From NCBI RefSeq assembly GCF_030546645.1, contig NZ_JAUOTO010000006.1, positions 372,001 through 436,000 on the forward strand: a stretch of DNA of 64,000 bases, in the 5' to 3' direction. The notes under the pieces were generated by a model. That model ran no database searches. It saw only the letters and a program-made list of their open reading frames with translations, and was not told the DNA's origin. Below, piece after piece: positions 24,260 through 33,595 of the stretch. Position numbers and translations under genes: made by a program. This stretch comes from Flavitalea plasmicola (lineage in GTDB: Bacteria > Bacteroidota > Bacteroidia > Chitinophagales > Chitinophagaceae). Numbering within the stretch: the first letter of the stretch is position 1; the number at the start of each line of letters is the position of its first letter.

Positions 24260-26305
24260 ATGCCAAAGCTTGGAAATTACATAACTGGAGAATGGATCAC
24301 CGGCGACGGAGAGGGACAGGCCCTGTATAACGCGGTCACCGGCGAAACGATAGCACATGCCAGTACCAAAGGTCTCGACTTCAAGGCCATACTTGCCTAT
24401 GCCCGGTACGCTGGTAACCCTGCGCTACGCAAAATGACCTTCCCTGAAAGAGGCCGCATGCTCAGGGCCCTTGCCCTCTACCTTAAAGAAAGAGTCGAGC
24501 CCCTTTACAGGATCAGCTATCTCACTGGCGCCACCCGCGCCGACAGCTGGATTGACCTTGAAGGCGGCATTGGCAACCTTTTCTCGTATGCCTCGCTCCG
24601 GCGCAAGTTTCCCAACGAATCTTTCTGTCTCGACGGGGATGGGATGAGCCTGGGAAAAGCAAATACCTTTATGGGCCAACACATCCTGGTCCCCAAAGAA
24701 GGTGTGGCCATCCATATCAACGCATTCAACTTCCCCGTCTGGGGTATGCTGGAAAAAATAGCGGTCAACCTTTTGGCAGGCATTCCTGCCGTTGTTAAAC
24801 CCGCCTCCGTTACCTCTTATCTGACAGAAGCCGTGGTCCGGGAGATCGTCGCTTCCGGCATTCTTCCCCCCGGCGCATTACAGCTCATCTGCGGCAGCGC
24901 CGGAGACCTGTTGGATCACGTGACGGACCAGGACGTGGTGACCTTCACCGGGTCGGCATCCACCGGACAGCAGCTCAAAGCCCACCCTGCCATCCTGCGG
25001 GAGAATACTCCTTTCAATATGGAGGCGGACTCCCTGAATTGCCTGATCCTGGGAGAGGACGTTGACCCTTCCATGCCGGAGTGGGACATTTTCATTAAGG
25101 AATTAAGAAAAGAAATGACGGTAAAGGCCGGTCAAAAATGCACTGCCGTCCGAAGGATCTTTGTCCCTGCTGCTAAAATGGAAGATGCCTGGAAGGCCCT
25201 GGCAAAAGCCCTTACCCAAACCACCATCGGCAACCCGGAAAATGAAAAAGTTCGTATGGGTGCCCTGGCAGGCAATGTGCAGCGCGAGGAGGTCCGGGGA
25301 CAGGTAAAGAGACTACTGGCTTCCTCACAGATCTTGTATGGCTCATTGGACAACGTATCCGTTATCGATGCCGACAGCGTGAAAGGCGCCTTCCTCAGTC
25401 CATTATTGCTGCTGAACGAAAAACCTTTCACCAGCGAAGAACCCCATACCATCGAAGCATTTGGTCCCGTAAGCACCATTATGCCCTACAATGGCGCGAA
25501 CGAAGCCATCGAATTATCCAAAAAAGGGAAAGGCTCGCTTTGCAGCACCATCGTCACGGCCGACCCGCGACAAGCCCGGGAATATGTGCTGGGCGCCGCC
25601 ACCCATCACGGGAGAATACTTATCCTGAACAACGAATGCGCAAAGGAAAGCACCGGGCATGGAAGTCCCCTTCCCTTACTGGTACACGGAGGCCCCGGTC
25701 GCGCGGGCGGCGGAGAAGAGATGGGAGGCCTTCGCGGGGTGAAACATTATATGCAAAGGGTAGCCGTCCAGGGATCACCGTCCATGATCACCAGCCTTAC
25801 ACATTCCTGGCAGCCTCATGCCCGCCAGCATACGGAAGACAAACATCCTTTCCGGAAATATTTCGAAGAGCTGCAAATAGGTGATACTGTGATAACGCAC
25901 AAACGCACCGTCACCGAGGCGGATATTACGAACTTTGCCAACCTCAGTTGGGACCATTTCTATGCCCATACCGACCACACTTCCCTGGAAGGCACATTAT
26001 TCGAAAAGCCCGTAGCGCACGGCTATTTTGTGCTCAGCGCTGCCGCAGGTCTTTTCGTGGATGCAGGCAAGGGACCGGTTATGCTGAATTATGGCCTGGA
26101 AGAATGCCGCTTCCTTAAGCCCGTTTATGCCGGCACGACAATTGGCGTGCGCCTCACCTGTAAGGAGAAGATCGAACAGGAGAAAAGAGAAGAGACTGAT
26201 CTGCCGCGGGGCATCGTTAAATGGTACGTGGATGTCTATGACCAGACAGGTGACAGCGTTGCAATCGCCACTATTCTTACTATGGTTCAAAAGAAATCAT
26301 CATGA
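24260..26305 (+). CDS. paaZ: Bifunctional ring-opening enzyme PaaZ (oxepin-CoA hydrolase / aldehyde dehydrogenase)
   Basis: PaaZ opens the oxepin-CoA ring formed from phenylacetyl-CoA and oxidises the resulting semialdehyde. The 681-residue protein has an N-terminal aldehyde dehydrogenase domain (about 1-520) with the catalytic Glu in 'NMEADSLN' and Cys in '[11 protein letters not shown]', and a C-terminal MaoC-type hot-dog hydratase (about 535-680, '[12 protein letters not shown]', '[14 protein letters not shown]'). The ATG at 24260 is chosen because a promoter element lies just upstream; the open frame runs on to 24164 but would overlap the divergent protease gene. Its stop overlaps the next start (ATGA). 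The other paa genes are 25 kb away. Confidence 0.95.
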   Translation: MPKLGNYITGEWITGDGEGQALYNAVTGETIAHASTKGLDFKAILAYARYAGNPALRKMTFPERGRMLRALALYLKERVEPLYRISYLTGATRADSWIDLEGGIGNLFSYASLRRKFPNESFCLDGDGMSLGKANTFMGQHILVPKEGVAIHINAFNFPVWGMLEKIAVNLLAGIPAVVKPASVTSYLTEAVVREIVASGILPPGALQLICGSAGDLLDHVTDQDVVTFTGSASTGQQLKAHPAILRENTPFNMEADSLNCLILGEDVDPSMPEWDIFIKELRKEMTVKAGQKCTAVRRIFVPAAKMEDAWKALAKALTQTTIGNPENEKVRMGALAGNVQREEVRGQVKRLLASSQILYGSLDNVSVIDADSVKGAFLSPLLLLNEKPFTSEEPHTIEAFGPVSTIMPYNGANEAIELSKKGKGSLCSTIVTADPRQAREYVLGAATHHGRILILNNECAKESTGHGSPLPLLVHGGPGRAGGGEEMGGLRGVKHYMQRVAVQGSPSMITSLTHSWQPHARQHTEDKHPFRKYFEELQIGDTVITHKRTVTEADITNFANLSWDHFYAHTDHTSLEGTLFEKPVAHGYFVLSAAAGLFVDAGKGPVMLNYGLEECRFLKPVYAGTTIGVRLTCKEKIEQEKREETDLPRGIVKWYVDVYDQTGDSVAIATILTMVQKKSS

Positions 26306-27075
26306 CAACGTATAATATTCAACAAGGTTACGTAAAGACAGAGCACCACCAGGGCCTGACTACTATTGAATTCTTCCATCCTCAAAGCAATTCCCTGCCG
26401 GGGCGCTTACTGGAAGAGCTGACCCATGCCGTTCATGGAGCCGGCAATGACAAGGACACCCGCGTCATTATCCTACGTTCCGGCGGAGAAAAGGCATTTT
26501 GCGCCGGCGCCTCTTTCGACGAGCTGGTAGCAATTGAAAATGCCGAACAAGGCTTCCAGTTCTTCAACGGGTTTGCCAACCTGATCAATGCCATGCGCAA
26601 ATGCCCGAAATTCATCATTGCCCGCATCCAGGGTAAATGCGTCGGGGGGGCCGTCGGTGTGGCGGCCGCCGCCGACTATGCCATTGCCGTCGAAGGCGCC
26701 GACGTAAAGCTCAGCGAGCTGGCCGTCGGCATCGGACCTTTTGTCGTTGGCCCGGCCGTGGAAAGAAAAATAGGGCTGGCCGGCTTCAGCAGTCTCTCTA
26801 TCGATGCTACCATGTGGCGTAGCGCCGAATGGGCCCGCAGAAAAGGGCTTTATGCCGAACTTCATGCCGGCATAGCAGAGATGGACGAGGCGATCCACCG
26901 TATCTCCAACAACCTCCTCCATTCCAACCCCGAGGCAATGACCATGATGAAAGAAATGTTCTGGAAAGGTACTGAACACTGGGACCGCCTGCTGCCCGAA
27001 AGAGCCGCCATCAGCGGACGCCTCGTGCTCAGCCCATTCACCATGAACGCTATCCGACAATTCAAAAAGAAATAG
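26302..27075 (+). CDS. Enoyl-CoA hydratase/isomerase family protein (PaaF-like)
   Basis: A crotonase-fold protein of 257 residues, coupled to paaZ by a 4-base overlap. The oxyanion-hole segments 'KAFCAGASFDEL' and 'GKCVGGAVGVAAAADYAIA' are present, and the first catalytic Glu could be that of 'LSELAVGIGPF'. The Glu normally found about 20 residues later appears to be replaced (region 'GFSSLSIDATMW'). It might hydrate the 2,3-dehydroadipyl-CoA intermediate as PaaF does, or have another crotonase activity. The link to phenylacetate degradation is from the operon, the exact reaction is inference. Confidence 0.75.
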   Translation: MTTYNIQQGYVKTEHHQGLTTIEFFHPQSNSLPGRLLEELTHAVHGAGNDKDTRVIILRSGGEKAFCAGASFDELVAIENAEQGFQFFNGFANLINAMRKCPKFIIARIQGKCVGGAVGVAAAADYAIAVEGADVKLSELAVGIGPFVVGPAVERKIGLAGFSSLSIDATMWRSAEWARRKGLYAELHAGIAEMDEAIHRISNNLLHSNPEAMTMMKEMFWKGTEHWDRLLPERAAISGRLVLSPFTMNAIRQFKKK

Positions 27076-27081
27076 ACATGA

Positions 27082-27747
27082 CTATAGTCCGTCATACTGA
27101 TAGATCGGGTCAATATGCGATTTCGCATTCATCTCGAAGACAGGCTTGATGATCCCATCCTTCAGCCCATACACCCATCCATGCAGCTGAGGCCGCTGTT
27201 CTTTCTTCCAGGCGCGCTGGATGATCGAGGTCTCCGCGAGGTGGTTTACCTGCTCTTTAACATTGAGTTCCGTCAGCCTGTCCGTCCGCCGCTCCTCGTC
27301 CTCAATGGCATCCAGCTCCGCAGCATTTATCCTGTAGACATCCTTGATATTCCGGAGCCACATATTGAGCACATGCTGATAATCGGTCTTGGTCATAGCC
27401 GCTTTTACTCCACCGCATCCGTAATGGCCGCAGACGATGACATGCTGTACTTTCAAATGGTTTACGGCATAGTCCAGCACGCTGAGCAGGTTCACATCCG
27501 TATGAACTACCATATTGGCAATGTTGCGATGTACGAAGATCTCTCCCGGCTGCGTACCTGTGATCTTATCGGCCGGCACCCTGCTGTCGCTGCATCCGAT
27601 CCATAGGAACTGAGGCGTTTGTAAATGAGACAATCTTTCAAAATATCCTGGATCGTCCGCCTTTACTTCCGAAGCCCAGGCTTTATTCTCAAGTAATAAT
27701 TTCTCTATCGGTGTCATATGATGGTCTATTTGTGAATTTTCGTTCAT
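27082..27747 (-). CDS. can: Beta-class carbonic anhydrase
   Basis: Interconverts CO2 and bicarbonate in the cytoplasm. The 221-residue protein has the zinc ligands Cys in 'GCSDSRVP' with the Asp-Arg dyad, and His and Cys in 'VCGHYGCGGV'. 'HRNIANMV' and 'LSVLDYAVNHLKV' are typical. The ATG at 27747 is used; an internal ATG at 27717 (MTPIEKLL) is possible. It follows the SulP transporter gene by 67 bases on the same strand, a common bicarbonate-handling pair. The 3' end faces the paaZ operon with only 6 bases between the stops. Confidence 0.95.
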   Translation of the reverse strand: MNENSQIDHHMTPIEKLLLENKAWASEVKADDPGYFERLSHLQTPQFLWIGCSDSRVPADKITGTQPGEIFVHRNIANMVVHTDVNLLSVLDYAVNHLKVQHVIVCGHYGCGGVKAAMTKTDYQHVLNMWLRNIKDVYRINAAELDAIEDEERRTDRLTELNVKEQVNHLAETSIIQRAWKKEQRPQLHGWVYGLKDGIIKPVFEMNAKSHIDPIYQYDGL

Positions 27748-27768
27748 ATTGTAAAAATAATCTTTTTA

Positions 27769-27801
27769 GCGGACCAAAAGTCCGTTGCCGGAAGGGGCCA
27801 G
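27769..27801. repeat. Hairpin-doublet repeat, copy A
   Basis: The stretch contains CGGAC-caaaa-GTCCG, then TTGCCGGAAGG and GGCC. It resembles the segment at 34522-34551 before metF (16 of the first 18 bases agree: CGGACC, GTCCGTTG). It lies between the carbonic anhydrase gene and the SulP gene. The shared double-hairpin could be a small dispersed palindromic (REP-like) element. Confidence 0.35.
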
Positions 27802-27814
27802 CGCCTGTGAACAA

Positions 27815-29398
27815 TCAGGCCGCCTGCTCATCCAGCTCTTCCCCTCCTATCACCAGCTGATGCAGCGACTTGAAAGTGCTCTTTTTGATCTCTACCTTGA
27901 TATTCTTCAGGTGGGCGTGATGCATGAACTCATTGATGGTGTCTATTATATCCTTGTCAATAAAGTCCGCCCGGGTGATATCGATGAGGACAAATGAATT
28001 TGCCGGCACTTTCTCCAGCTTTTCTTTCACGATGGGTTTGTTCAGGAAGGATACGTCCTTTCTGAATCGCACCAGGTATTTATTTTCGTCATGTACGATC
28101 ATCACCGCCGAATGGAAGTTGCTCCTTACCAGGAAAAAGAGGGATACGCCCATTCCGATGAGGATACCGATCAGCAGGTCGGTCAGCAGGATAGCTATAA
28201 TAGTCACGACGAAAGGCACCAGTTGATCCAGCCCTTTCCGGTGGAACTCTCTGAAGAGGGCTGGTTTCGCCAGTTTGTAACCAGTGGCGATCAGGATAGC
28301 AGCCAGCGCGCTCAGTGGGATCAGGTTCAGCAGACCCGGAATGAACAGCACACTTAGCAGCAGCAGCGAACCATGGAGCATGGTTGAAAGCCTGGTCTTG
28401 CCTCCCGCATTGACGTTGGCCGAGCTGCGAACGATCACGGAGGTGATAGGGAGGCCCCCCAGAAGCCCTGAAACCATGTTGCCGACACCCTGCGCCTTCA
28501 GCTCCCGGTTAGCGGGCGTGCGCCGGTTGTAGGGGTCCAGCTTGTCCACCGCCTCGATGCTTAAAAGGGTCTCCAGGCTGGCTACCAACGCGATAGTAAC
28601 GCCGGTGACCCACACCTGGCTATTGCCAAGATGCTGCCATTGGGGAAAACGTAACAGCTCACTCGCAGAGGTCAGTCCCGTTGTCACCGGGAGATTCACC
28701 ATATGATTTGCCTCCAGCGCAAAGGTGCCGCCCAACCTGGATAGAAAGCTATTCAACAATACGCCGACGATCACCACCACCAGCGGACCAGGGACGAACT
28801 TGAACAATTTCTGGCGCTTGAAGAACTTCGTATCCCATATCCAAATGAGGATCAACGACACCAGCCCGATGATCAGTGCACCAGGAGAAAGATAGTTCAG
28901 GGAATAGATCACTTCGGAAAACGTATTTCTCCTGTCGATCTGTATAAAGGCCTCGTCCCCGTTAAAGTTCTTGTCGAATCCCGTCAGGTGCGGCACCTGT
29001 TTCAGAATAAGGATAATGCCGATAGCGGCCAGCATCCCCCGGATAACGGAGTTGGGAACATAGTCCCCGATCACCCCGGCCCGTATAAAGCCAAAGATCA
29101 CTTGTATAATGCCGGCGATCACCACGGACAGCAGAAAGGCCTCAAATACCGGCATTTTTCCGATGGCAACGGCCACTACCGCGGTCAACCCGGCCGCGGG
29201 ACCACTGACACTGAGAGAAGAGCCGCTCAGCGCACCAATGACAAGCCCGCCTACGATCCCGGCAATGACGCCGGAAAATAAAGGGGCGCCGGAACCCAGG
29301 GCAATGCCCAAGCACAAAGGCAGGGCCACAAGAAATACTACTACAGCAGCCGGAATATCCGAAGCTGCATTTTGAAAGAGGTTTTTGTTTTGATTCAT
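27815..29398 (-). CDS. SulP-family anion (probably bicarbonate) transporter with STAS domain
   Basis: A 527-residue inner-membrane transporter with 10-12 hydrophobic segments (from about residue 14) and a C-terminal STAS domain (about 420-515, 'SFVLIDITRADFIDKDIIDTI'). 'SSLSVSGPAAGLTAVV' in the third segment is the conserved SulP substrate site. SulP proteins carry sulfate, bicarbonate or dicarboxylates; the carbonic anhydrase gene 67 bases downstream makes bicarbonate the best guess. The STAS Asp-Ile-x-x-Ala-Asp region lacks a clear phosphorylatable Ser at the usual place. A small membrane protein gene precedes it on the same strand. Confidence 0.9.
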   Translation of the reverse strand: MNQNKNLFQNAASDIPAAVVVFLVALPLCLGIALGSGAPLFSGVIAGIVGGLVIGALSGSSLSVSGPAAGLTAVVAVAIGKMPVFEAFLLSVVIAGIIQVIFGFIRAGVIGDYVPNSVIRGMLAAIGIILILKQVPHLTGFDKNFNGDEAFIQIDRRNTFSEVIYSLNYLSPGALIIGLVSLILIWIWDTKFFKRQKLFKFVPGPLVVVIVGVLLNSFLSRLGGTFALEANHMVNLPVTTGLTSASELLRFPQWQHLGNSQVWVTGVTIALVASLETLLSIEAVDKLDPYNRRTPANRELKAQGVGNMVSGLLGGLPITSVIVRSSANVNAGGKTRLSTMLHGSLLLLSVLFIPGLLNLIPLSALAAILIATGYKLAKPALFREFHRKGLDQLVPFVVTIIAILLTDLLIGILIGMGVSLFFLVRSNFHSAVMIVHDENKYLVRFRKDVSFLNKPIVKEKLEKVPANSFVLIDITRADFIDKDIIDTINEFMHHAHLKNIKVEIKKSTFKSLHQLVIGGEELDEQAA

Positions 29399-29572
29399 GT
29401 TTTTTCATTTGAAGGATGAGTCAATAATAATTTTCTCCTTCATATGGGCAGACAAAAGCTCCTTACACGGAAGTTACTTCCGGGCAAGCAATGACACCAA
29501 ATGTTTACCTGCCATTATTAGCAGGCCGGATGGAAAAATATAAAACGAAGGATTAAAAGGAGATCGGACAGC

Positions 29573-29875
29573 TTAGCAATTGGGAGGGGGGGTAAGAATA
29601 TCATCTGCATGTCTGCCTTCCAGGCCTTCGCACTGGTGAGGGACAGGCTTGTGTCCGCTGATTAATATGGATTGAATGAGGGTAGGATGATAAACGGGCA
29701 AAAAATCTTTATTCAGGTCATCTCCGGCACGACTGACCTTGCCGTCAGCGTCTGCATGGACAAGTTCTTCCGTAGCCTGGCCCCCTAAGAGCCAGGCAAT
29801 GGTTTGCTTTAATGGTAACAGCTGTATGCTCAGTACCAATAGCAAAAATACCGATATGATCTTTTTCGTAATCAA
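29573..29875 (-). CDS. Small protein with one N-terminal hydrophobic segment
   Basis: A roughly 100-residue protein with a basic start and a hydrophobic segment (IISVFLLLVLSIQLLPL), followed by a hydrophilic, His-containing tail that ends 'ILTPPPNC'. I do not recognise the family. No ATG lies near the N-terminus; the TTG at 29875 is chosen because an upstream TTG (29884) sits inside a perfect -7 promoter element. It is 174 bases upstream of the SulP gene on the same strand and may belong to the same unit. That 174-base gap holds no visible gene. Confidence 0.5.
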   Translation of the reverse strand: MITKKIISVFLLLVLSIQLLPLKQTIAWLLGGQATEELVHADADGKVSRAGDDLNKDFLPVYHPTLIQSILISGHKPVPHQCEGLEGRHADDILTPPPNC

Positions 29876-29881
29876 GCCCGA

Positions 29882-29889
29882 CAAATATA
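29882..29889 (-). promoter_or_regulatory. -7 promoter element before the small membrane protein gene
   Basis: On the minus strand 29889-29882 reads TATATTTG, a perfect TAnnTTTG. A transcript would start only a few bases before the TTG start at 29875, so the mRNA would be almost leaderless. Confidence 0.5.
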
Positions 29890-29978
29890 CAAGTTATCGA
29901 CGTAACCTCATAGGCCGCGACAGGTTTTAACAAATTGATCAAATGGAGAATATGAGCCTGATGGCCCATACGAGAGTG

Positions 29979-30731
29979 CTAAATATTCAGCCCCCCGCAA
30001 GCGCTGATGACCTGCCCCGTGATATAAGAGCTCATATCGCTGGCAAGGAACAAAGTTGTATTGGCGATCTCTTCCGCACTGCCAAATCGGCCCAGCGGGA
30101 TCTTCTCCAGAAAAGCTTTTGCGCCTTCCCCTTCTTTCAGATAATGCGTCATGTCAGTCTCCACAAAGCCGGGGGCAATGGCGTTACAGCGGATATTGCG
30201 GCTGCCCAGTTCAAGGGCCACCGACTTGGTAAAGCCGATAATTCCCGCCTTGGAAGCCGCATAGCTGCTTTGACCCGCATTTCCTCTTATGCCTACGATA
30301 GAGCTCATGTTGATGATGGACCCCTTTCGTGCCTTCATCATGGGCCGGATCACCTGCTTGGTCATATTGAATACGCTTTTCAGGTTGATATCCATCACAT
30401 CGTCCCATTGCTCAGGACTCAGACGCAGTAATAAGTTGTCTTTTGAGATCCCCGCGTTGTTTACGCAGATATCCACCGCCCCGAATTCCTTTATGACGTC
30501 ATTCACCAGGGACTCGCATTCCGCAAATACGCCTGCATTGCTTTTGTAAGCCTTTGCCTTTACGCCTAAACCCTTCAGCTTATCTTCCAGGCCCTTCGCT
30601 TTCTCCTCGCTGCTTAAAAAGGTAAAAGCCACCTGCGCACCTTCTTCGGCTAACTTGACGGCGATAGCTTCTCCGATACCCCGGCTGGCGCCGGTGACAA
30701 TGGCAATTTTTCCTTCCAATAGTTTCTTCAT
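29979..30731 (-). CDS. fabG: 3-oxoacyl-[acyl-carrier-protein] reductase
   Basis: FabG reduces 3-oxoacyl-ACP with NADPH in fatty acid elongation. The 250-residue short-chain dehydrogenase has the cofactor motif 'TGASRGIGEAIA' (residues about 14-25), 'NNAGISKD', the catalytic Ser in 'INMSSIVGIRGN', and Tyr/Lys in 'SSYAASKAG'. 'RCNAIAPGFVETDMT' is the classic FabG segment. The length is standard. It is monocistronic here and divergent from the membrane protein gene at 30764. Confidence 0.93.
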   Translation of the reverse strand: MKKLLEGKIAIVTGASRGIGEAIAVKLAEEGAQVAFTFLSSEEKAKGLEDKLKGLGVKAKAYKSNAGVFAECESLVNDVIKEFGAVDICVNNAGISKDNLLLRLSPEQWDDVMDINLKSVFNMTKQVIRPMMKARKGSIINMSSIVGIRGNAGQSSYAASKAGIIGFTKSVALELGSRNIRCNAIAPGFVETDMTHYLKEGEGAKAFLEKIPLGRFGSAEEIANTTLFLASDMSSYITGQVISACGGLNI

Positions 30732-30763
30732 GGCGTAAATATAAAATATTTATTTTGCAACCA

Positions 30764-32023
30764 ATGGCCCCACGCAAATACTTACTGCTTATAATCCTGA
30801 TCGCCTTTACGGTCGAAACCCTGTCCTCCACCTGGCTGCTCAAATTCACCGGTTGGGTTCCTTTTCTTTCCATCCTGTATTTCCTGGCCGGGATAGCCAT
30901 CCCCCTGCTGCTGCTGTCCTTTCCCGTTGTAAAGATTCCCCACCCTCCCAAGAGGCACCTTCTCGCCCATACCACGCACTATCGGCTCATCCTCATCGGT
31001 CTGATCGCACTTGCCATGTATTCCTGGTGCCGGTATTGGTTCGAAGAGATTCCCATCGATATCAACAATGCCGATATGTTGCCCATCATCAAAGTGATGG
31101 GAGAACGCTTCGTCGCAGGGCACCATAAAAATGTATACGACACCATCCCGTGGATCTGGAATGGCATACAGCCTATTTATCTGCCAGCCATGTGGTTGCC
31201 CTATGTGCCCGCCATTGCAATAGGATTGGACATTCGCTGGATCACCATGGCAGGACTGCTGTTCTCTTTTGCCGTCTTCCTTTTTCTTTATAGACCAGAG
31301 GTCCATCGTTACCTTTCCTTCATTACGGGAGTGCTTGCTTTCCTTTTGTTCTGGTGGATCCTGGCGGATAATACACCCGGTATCATCAGCGTGTCTGAAG
31401 AAGGCGTGGTGATCGCTTACTATGTGCTGTTAGTGCTATCGCTGGTCTCCGGCAATCCCTGGTGGATTGGCATTACGGCCTCGCTGTGCATGCTTAGCCG
31501 CTATAGCCTCGTAGGCTGGATACCTGCCTACACGTTGTATTTGCTCCTGGATAGGAAATGGAAGAATATAGGCATCTTCGCCCTCACAGGAGCGCTTTGC
31601 TTCACCCTGCTCTTCCTCCTGCCCGTGGGCTGGCAAACCTTTAACAGGCTGGCGCACCTGCCCGGCAACTATGTTCCATTTGCCGCACGCGTATGGAAGG
31701 ATAGTCCTGACGTCTTTTCCTCCTCTCCGGGACTCGCTTATTTTTTCGGACCGAAAAGAATTGTCTTTCTGCATACATTATTGATCAGTCTCAGCTTTAT
31801 CGTTCCTTCCGGCTTTGTCTTGTACTGTTACAGGAGAAGCAAAAGGACACCCGTTGCCAACGTAGCGCTGGCGGCGCTCAAGCTCAGCCTCGTGATCTTT
31901 TACTGCTTTATCGACGTACCCTACCTCTATCTTTTTTATACGTCCTCTTTTGTAAGTCTTTTGATTGTTACGATGCTGCTGCGGACCAGGGATGAGATCA
32001 TGTCTGGCTCAGCGATGGGATAA
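30764..32023 (+). CDS. Multi-pass membrane protein, GT-C-like
   Basis: A 419-residue membrane protein with about ten hydrophobic segments. After the second and third segments a loop carries 'PIDINNADMLPIIKVMGERFVAGHH', which resembles the acidic first loop of polyprenyl-dependent GT-C glycosyltransferases. No donor or acceptor can be named. The ATG at 30764 (MAPRKYLLL) is preferred to a TTG nine bases upstream. It converges with the GH3-like gene, overlapping its end by 26 bases. Confidence 0.6.
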   Translation: MAPRKYLLLIILIAFTVETLSSTWLLKFTGWVPFLSILYFLAGIAIPLLLLSFPVVKIPHPPKRHLLAHTTHYRLILIGLIALAMYSWCRYWFEEIPIDINNADMLPIIKVMGERFVAGHHKNVYDTIPWIWNGIQPIYLPAMWLPYVPAIAIGLDIRWITMAGLLFSFAVFLFLYRPEVHRYLSFITGVLAFLLFWWILADNTPGIISVSEEGVVIAYYVLLVLSLVSGNPWWIGITASLCMLSRYSLVGWIPAYTLYLLLDRKWKNIGIFALTGALCFTLLFLLPVGWQTFNRLAHLPGNYVPFAARVWKDSPDVFSSSPGLAYFFGPKRIVFLHTLLISLSFIVPSGFVLYCYRRSKRTPVANVALAALKLSLVIFYCFIDVPYLYLFYTSSFVSLLIVTMLLRTRDEIMSGSAMG

Positions 32024-33521
32024 GTGCAAAGATCTCCTCAATATATTTCCGCTCATTGGACAGACGGGGCACCTTATGCTGTCCGCCCAGCTTGCCCCTG
32101 CTCTTGAGCCATTTTGTAAAGACGCCTTTTTCCAGAGCGTGCAAGATGGGCATGCGAAGGGCTATGTTCTTATGTCGTTTGGCTTCGTAATCGCTGTTGA
32201 TGCTTTGCAGGGCTTTGTCCAGCTCGGCCGCGAACAGATCCAGGCTGGCAGGCTCTTTTTCAAATTCCACCAGCCACTCATGGGCGCCATTTCCCTGATC
32301 GCTGAAATAGACAGGCGCTGCAGTATAGTCGTTGACGACAGCTCCTGTTTTCTGACATGCTATCGCGATGGCCTTATCCGTGTTGTCCACGATGACCTCC
32401 TCTCCGAATGCATTGATGAAATGCTTCAGCCGTCCGCTGACCTTTATACGGAAAGGAAATCTGGAAGTAAACTGGATTGTATCTCCCAGCAAGTAGCGCC
32501 ATAATCCTCCATTGGTATTGATCACCAGCGCATAGTTCTTGCCCAGTTCGACATCGGAGAGACCGATGGTCTCGGGGTTGGGCTTGCCGTATTCTTCCAC
32601 AGGCATGAACTCCATGAAAATACCATGGTCCAGGAATAACAGCATTCCATCGTCATTGGGATTAGCCTGTGCGGCAAAAAAACCTTCACTGGCATTGTAC
32701 ATGTCCAGGTAGTGAATATCTTTCCCGATCAGCTTTCTCAATGGCTCTCTGTACGGCGTAAAGGAAACGCCCCCATGTATGTATAGCTCCAATGAAGGCC
32801 AGACTTCTGCAAGGCAGGATTTGCCCGTGATCTCCAGGATACGCCGGATGAGGACCATGGTCCACGTAGGTACCCCTGAAATAGAAGTGACATTTTCAGG
32901 AATGGTATTACGGGCCAGTCTTTCGATCTTATCCTCCCATTCATCCAGTAAGGCGATGCTCAGCTCGGGTGTCCGGATCCAATGTCCCCAAAATGGGGAG
33001 TTTTGTAAAAGCACCGCACTCAGGTCCCCATAATGCACGTCGTCATTCACCTGGTGGACAGTATGGCTTCCCCCAAGGACAAGACCTTTCCCGGTCAGCA
33101 GGTCCGAATCCGGGTTGAAATGATAATACATGGTTAGCACATCCTTCGCGCCTTTATAGTGGCAGTCCTGCAGGCTGTCTTCGCTGACAGGAATGAATTT
33201 GCTCTTATCGCTGGTGGTGCCGCTGCTCTTGGCAAACCAATTAACGGGCGTATTCCAGAGGATGTTTTCCTCCCCGTTCATAATGCGTTGGATATAAGGC
33301 TTCAGATCGTCATATTCATGAATAGGGACTGCCTGTTTGAATTCCCGGATTGAAAAGATCTTCGAAAAATTATATTTCCGGCCGAACTCCGTGTATTGCG
33401 CAGAAGTGACCAGGTGCTGCAAAACCTCCCGTTGCGTAGCCACCGGATTCTCCATCCACTGTTCGATACGCCAAAGCCGGAATCTGGCAAGTCTTGATAT
33501 GGCAGGGCTGAGAAGTCTCAT
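31998..33521 (-). CDS. GH3 auxin-responsive promoter family protein (acyl-adenylating)
   Basis: A 507-residue protein of the GH3 family, ANL-type enzymes that in plants adenylate jasmonate or auxin and conjugate it to amino acids. The ATP-binding motif is 'FAKSSGTTSDKSKFIP' (about 82-97); later motifs are 'YNASEGFFAAQ' and 'YALVINTNGGLWRYLLGD'. Bacterial members are common in Bacteroidota, but their substrates are unknown, so only an acyl-adenylation/conjugation activity is inferred. The gene is transcribed towards the membrane protein at 30764 and sits 74 bases downstream of lptB on the same strand order. Confidence 0.85.
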   Translation of the reverse strand: MRLLSPAISRLARFRLWRIEQWMENPVATQREVLQHLVTSAQYTEFGRKYNFSKIFSIREFKQAVPIHEYDDLKPYIQRIMNGEENILWNTPVNWFAKSSGTTSDKSKFIPVSEDSLQDCHYKGAKDVLTMYYHFNPDSDLLTGKGLVLGGSHTVHQVNDDVHYGDLSAVLLQNSPFWGHWIRTPELSIALLDEWEDKIERLARNTIPENVTSISGVPTWTMVLIRRILEITGKSCLAEVWPSLELYIHGGVSFTPYREPLRKLIGKDIHYLDMYNASEGFFAAQANPNDDGMLLFLDHGIFMEFMPVEEYGKPNPETIGLSDVELGKNYALVINTNGGLWRYLLGDTIQFTSRFPFRIKVSGRLKHFINAFGEEVIVDNTDKAIAIACQKTGAVVNDYTAAPVYFSDQGNGAHEWLVEFEKEPASLDLFAAELDKALQSINSDYEAKRHKNIALRMPILHALEKGVFTKWLKSRGKLGGQHKVPRLSNERKYIEEIFALIPSLSQT

Positions 33522-33595
33522 ACACGATGATCTAAGGCAAAATAAAGAATGATAGGGACATTATACGCTGGATAGGGGCTTTTTTATAGATGTCC

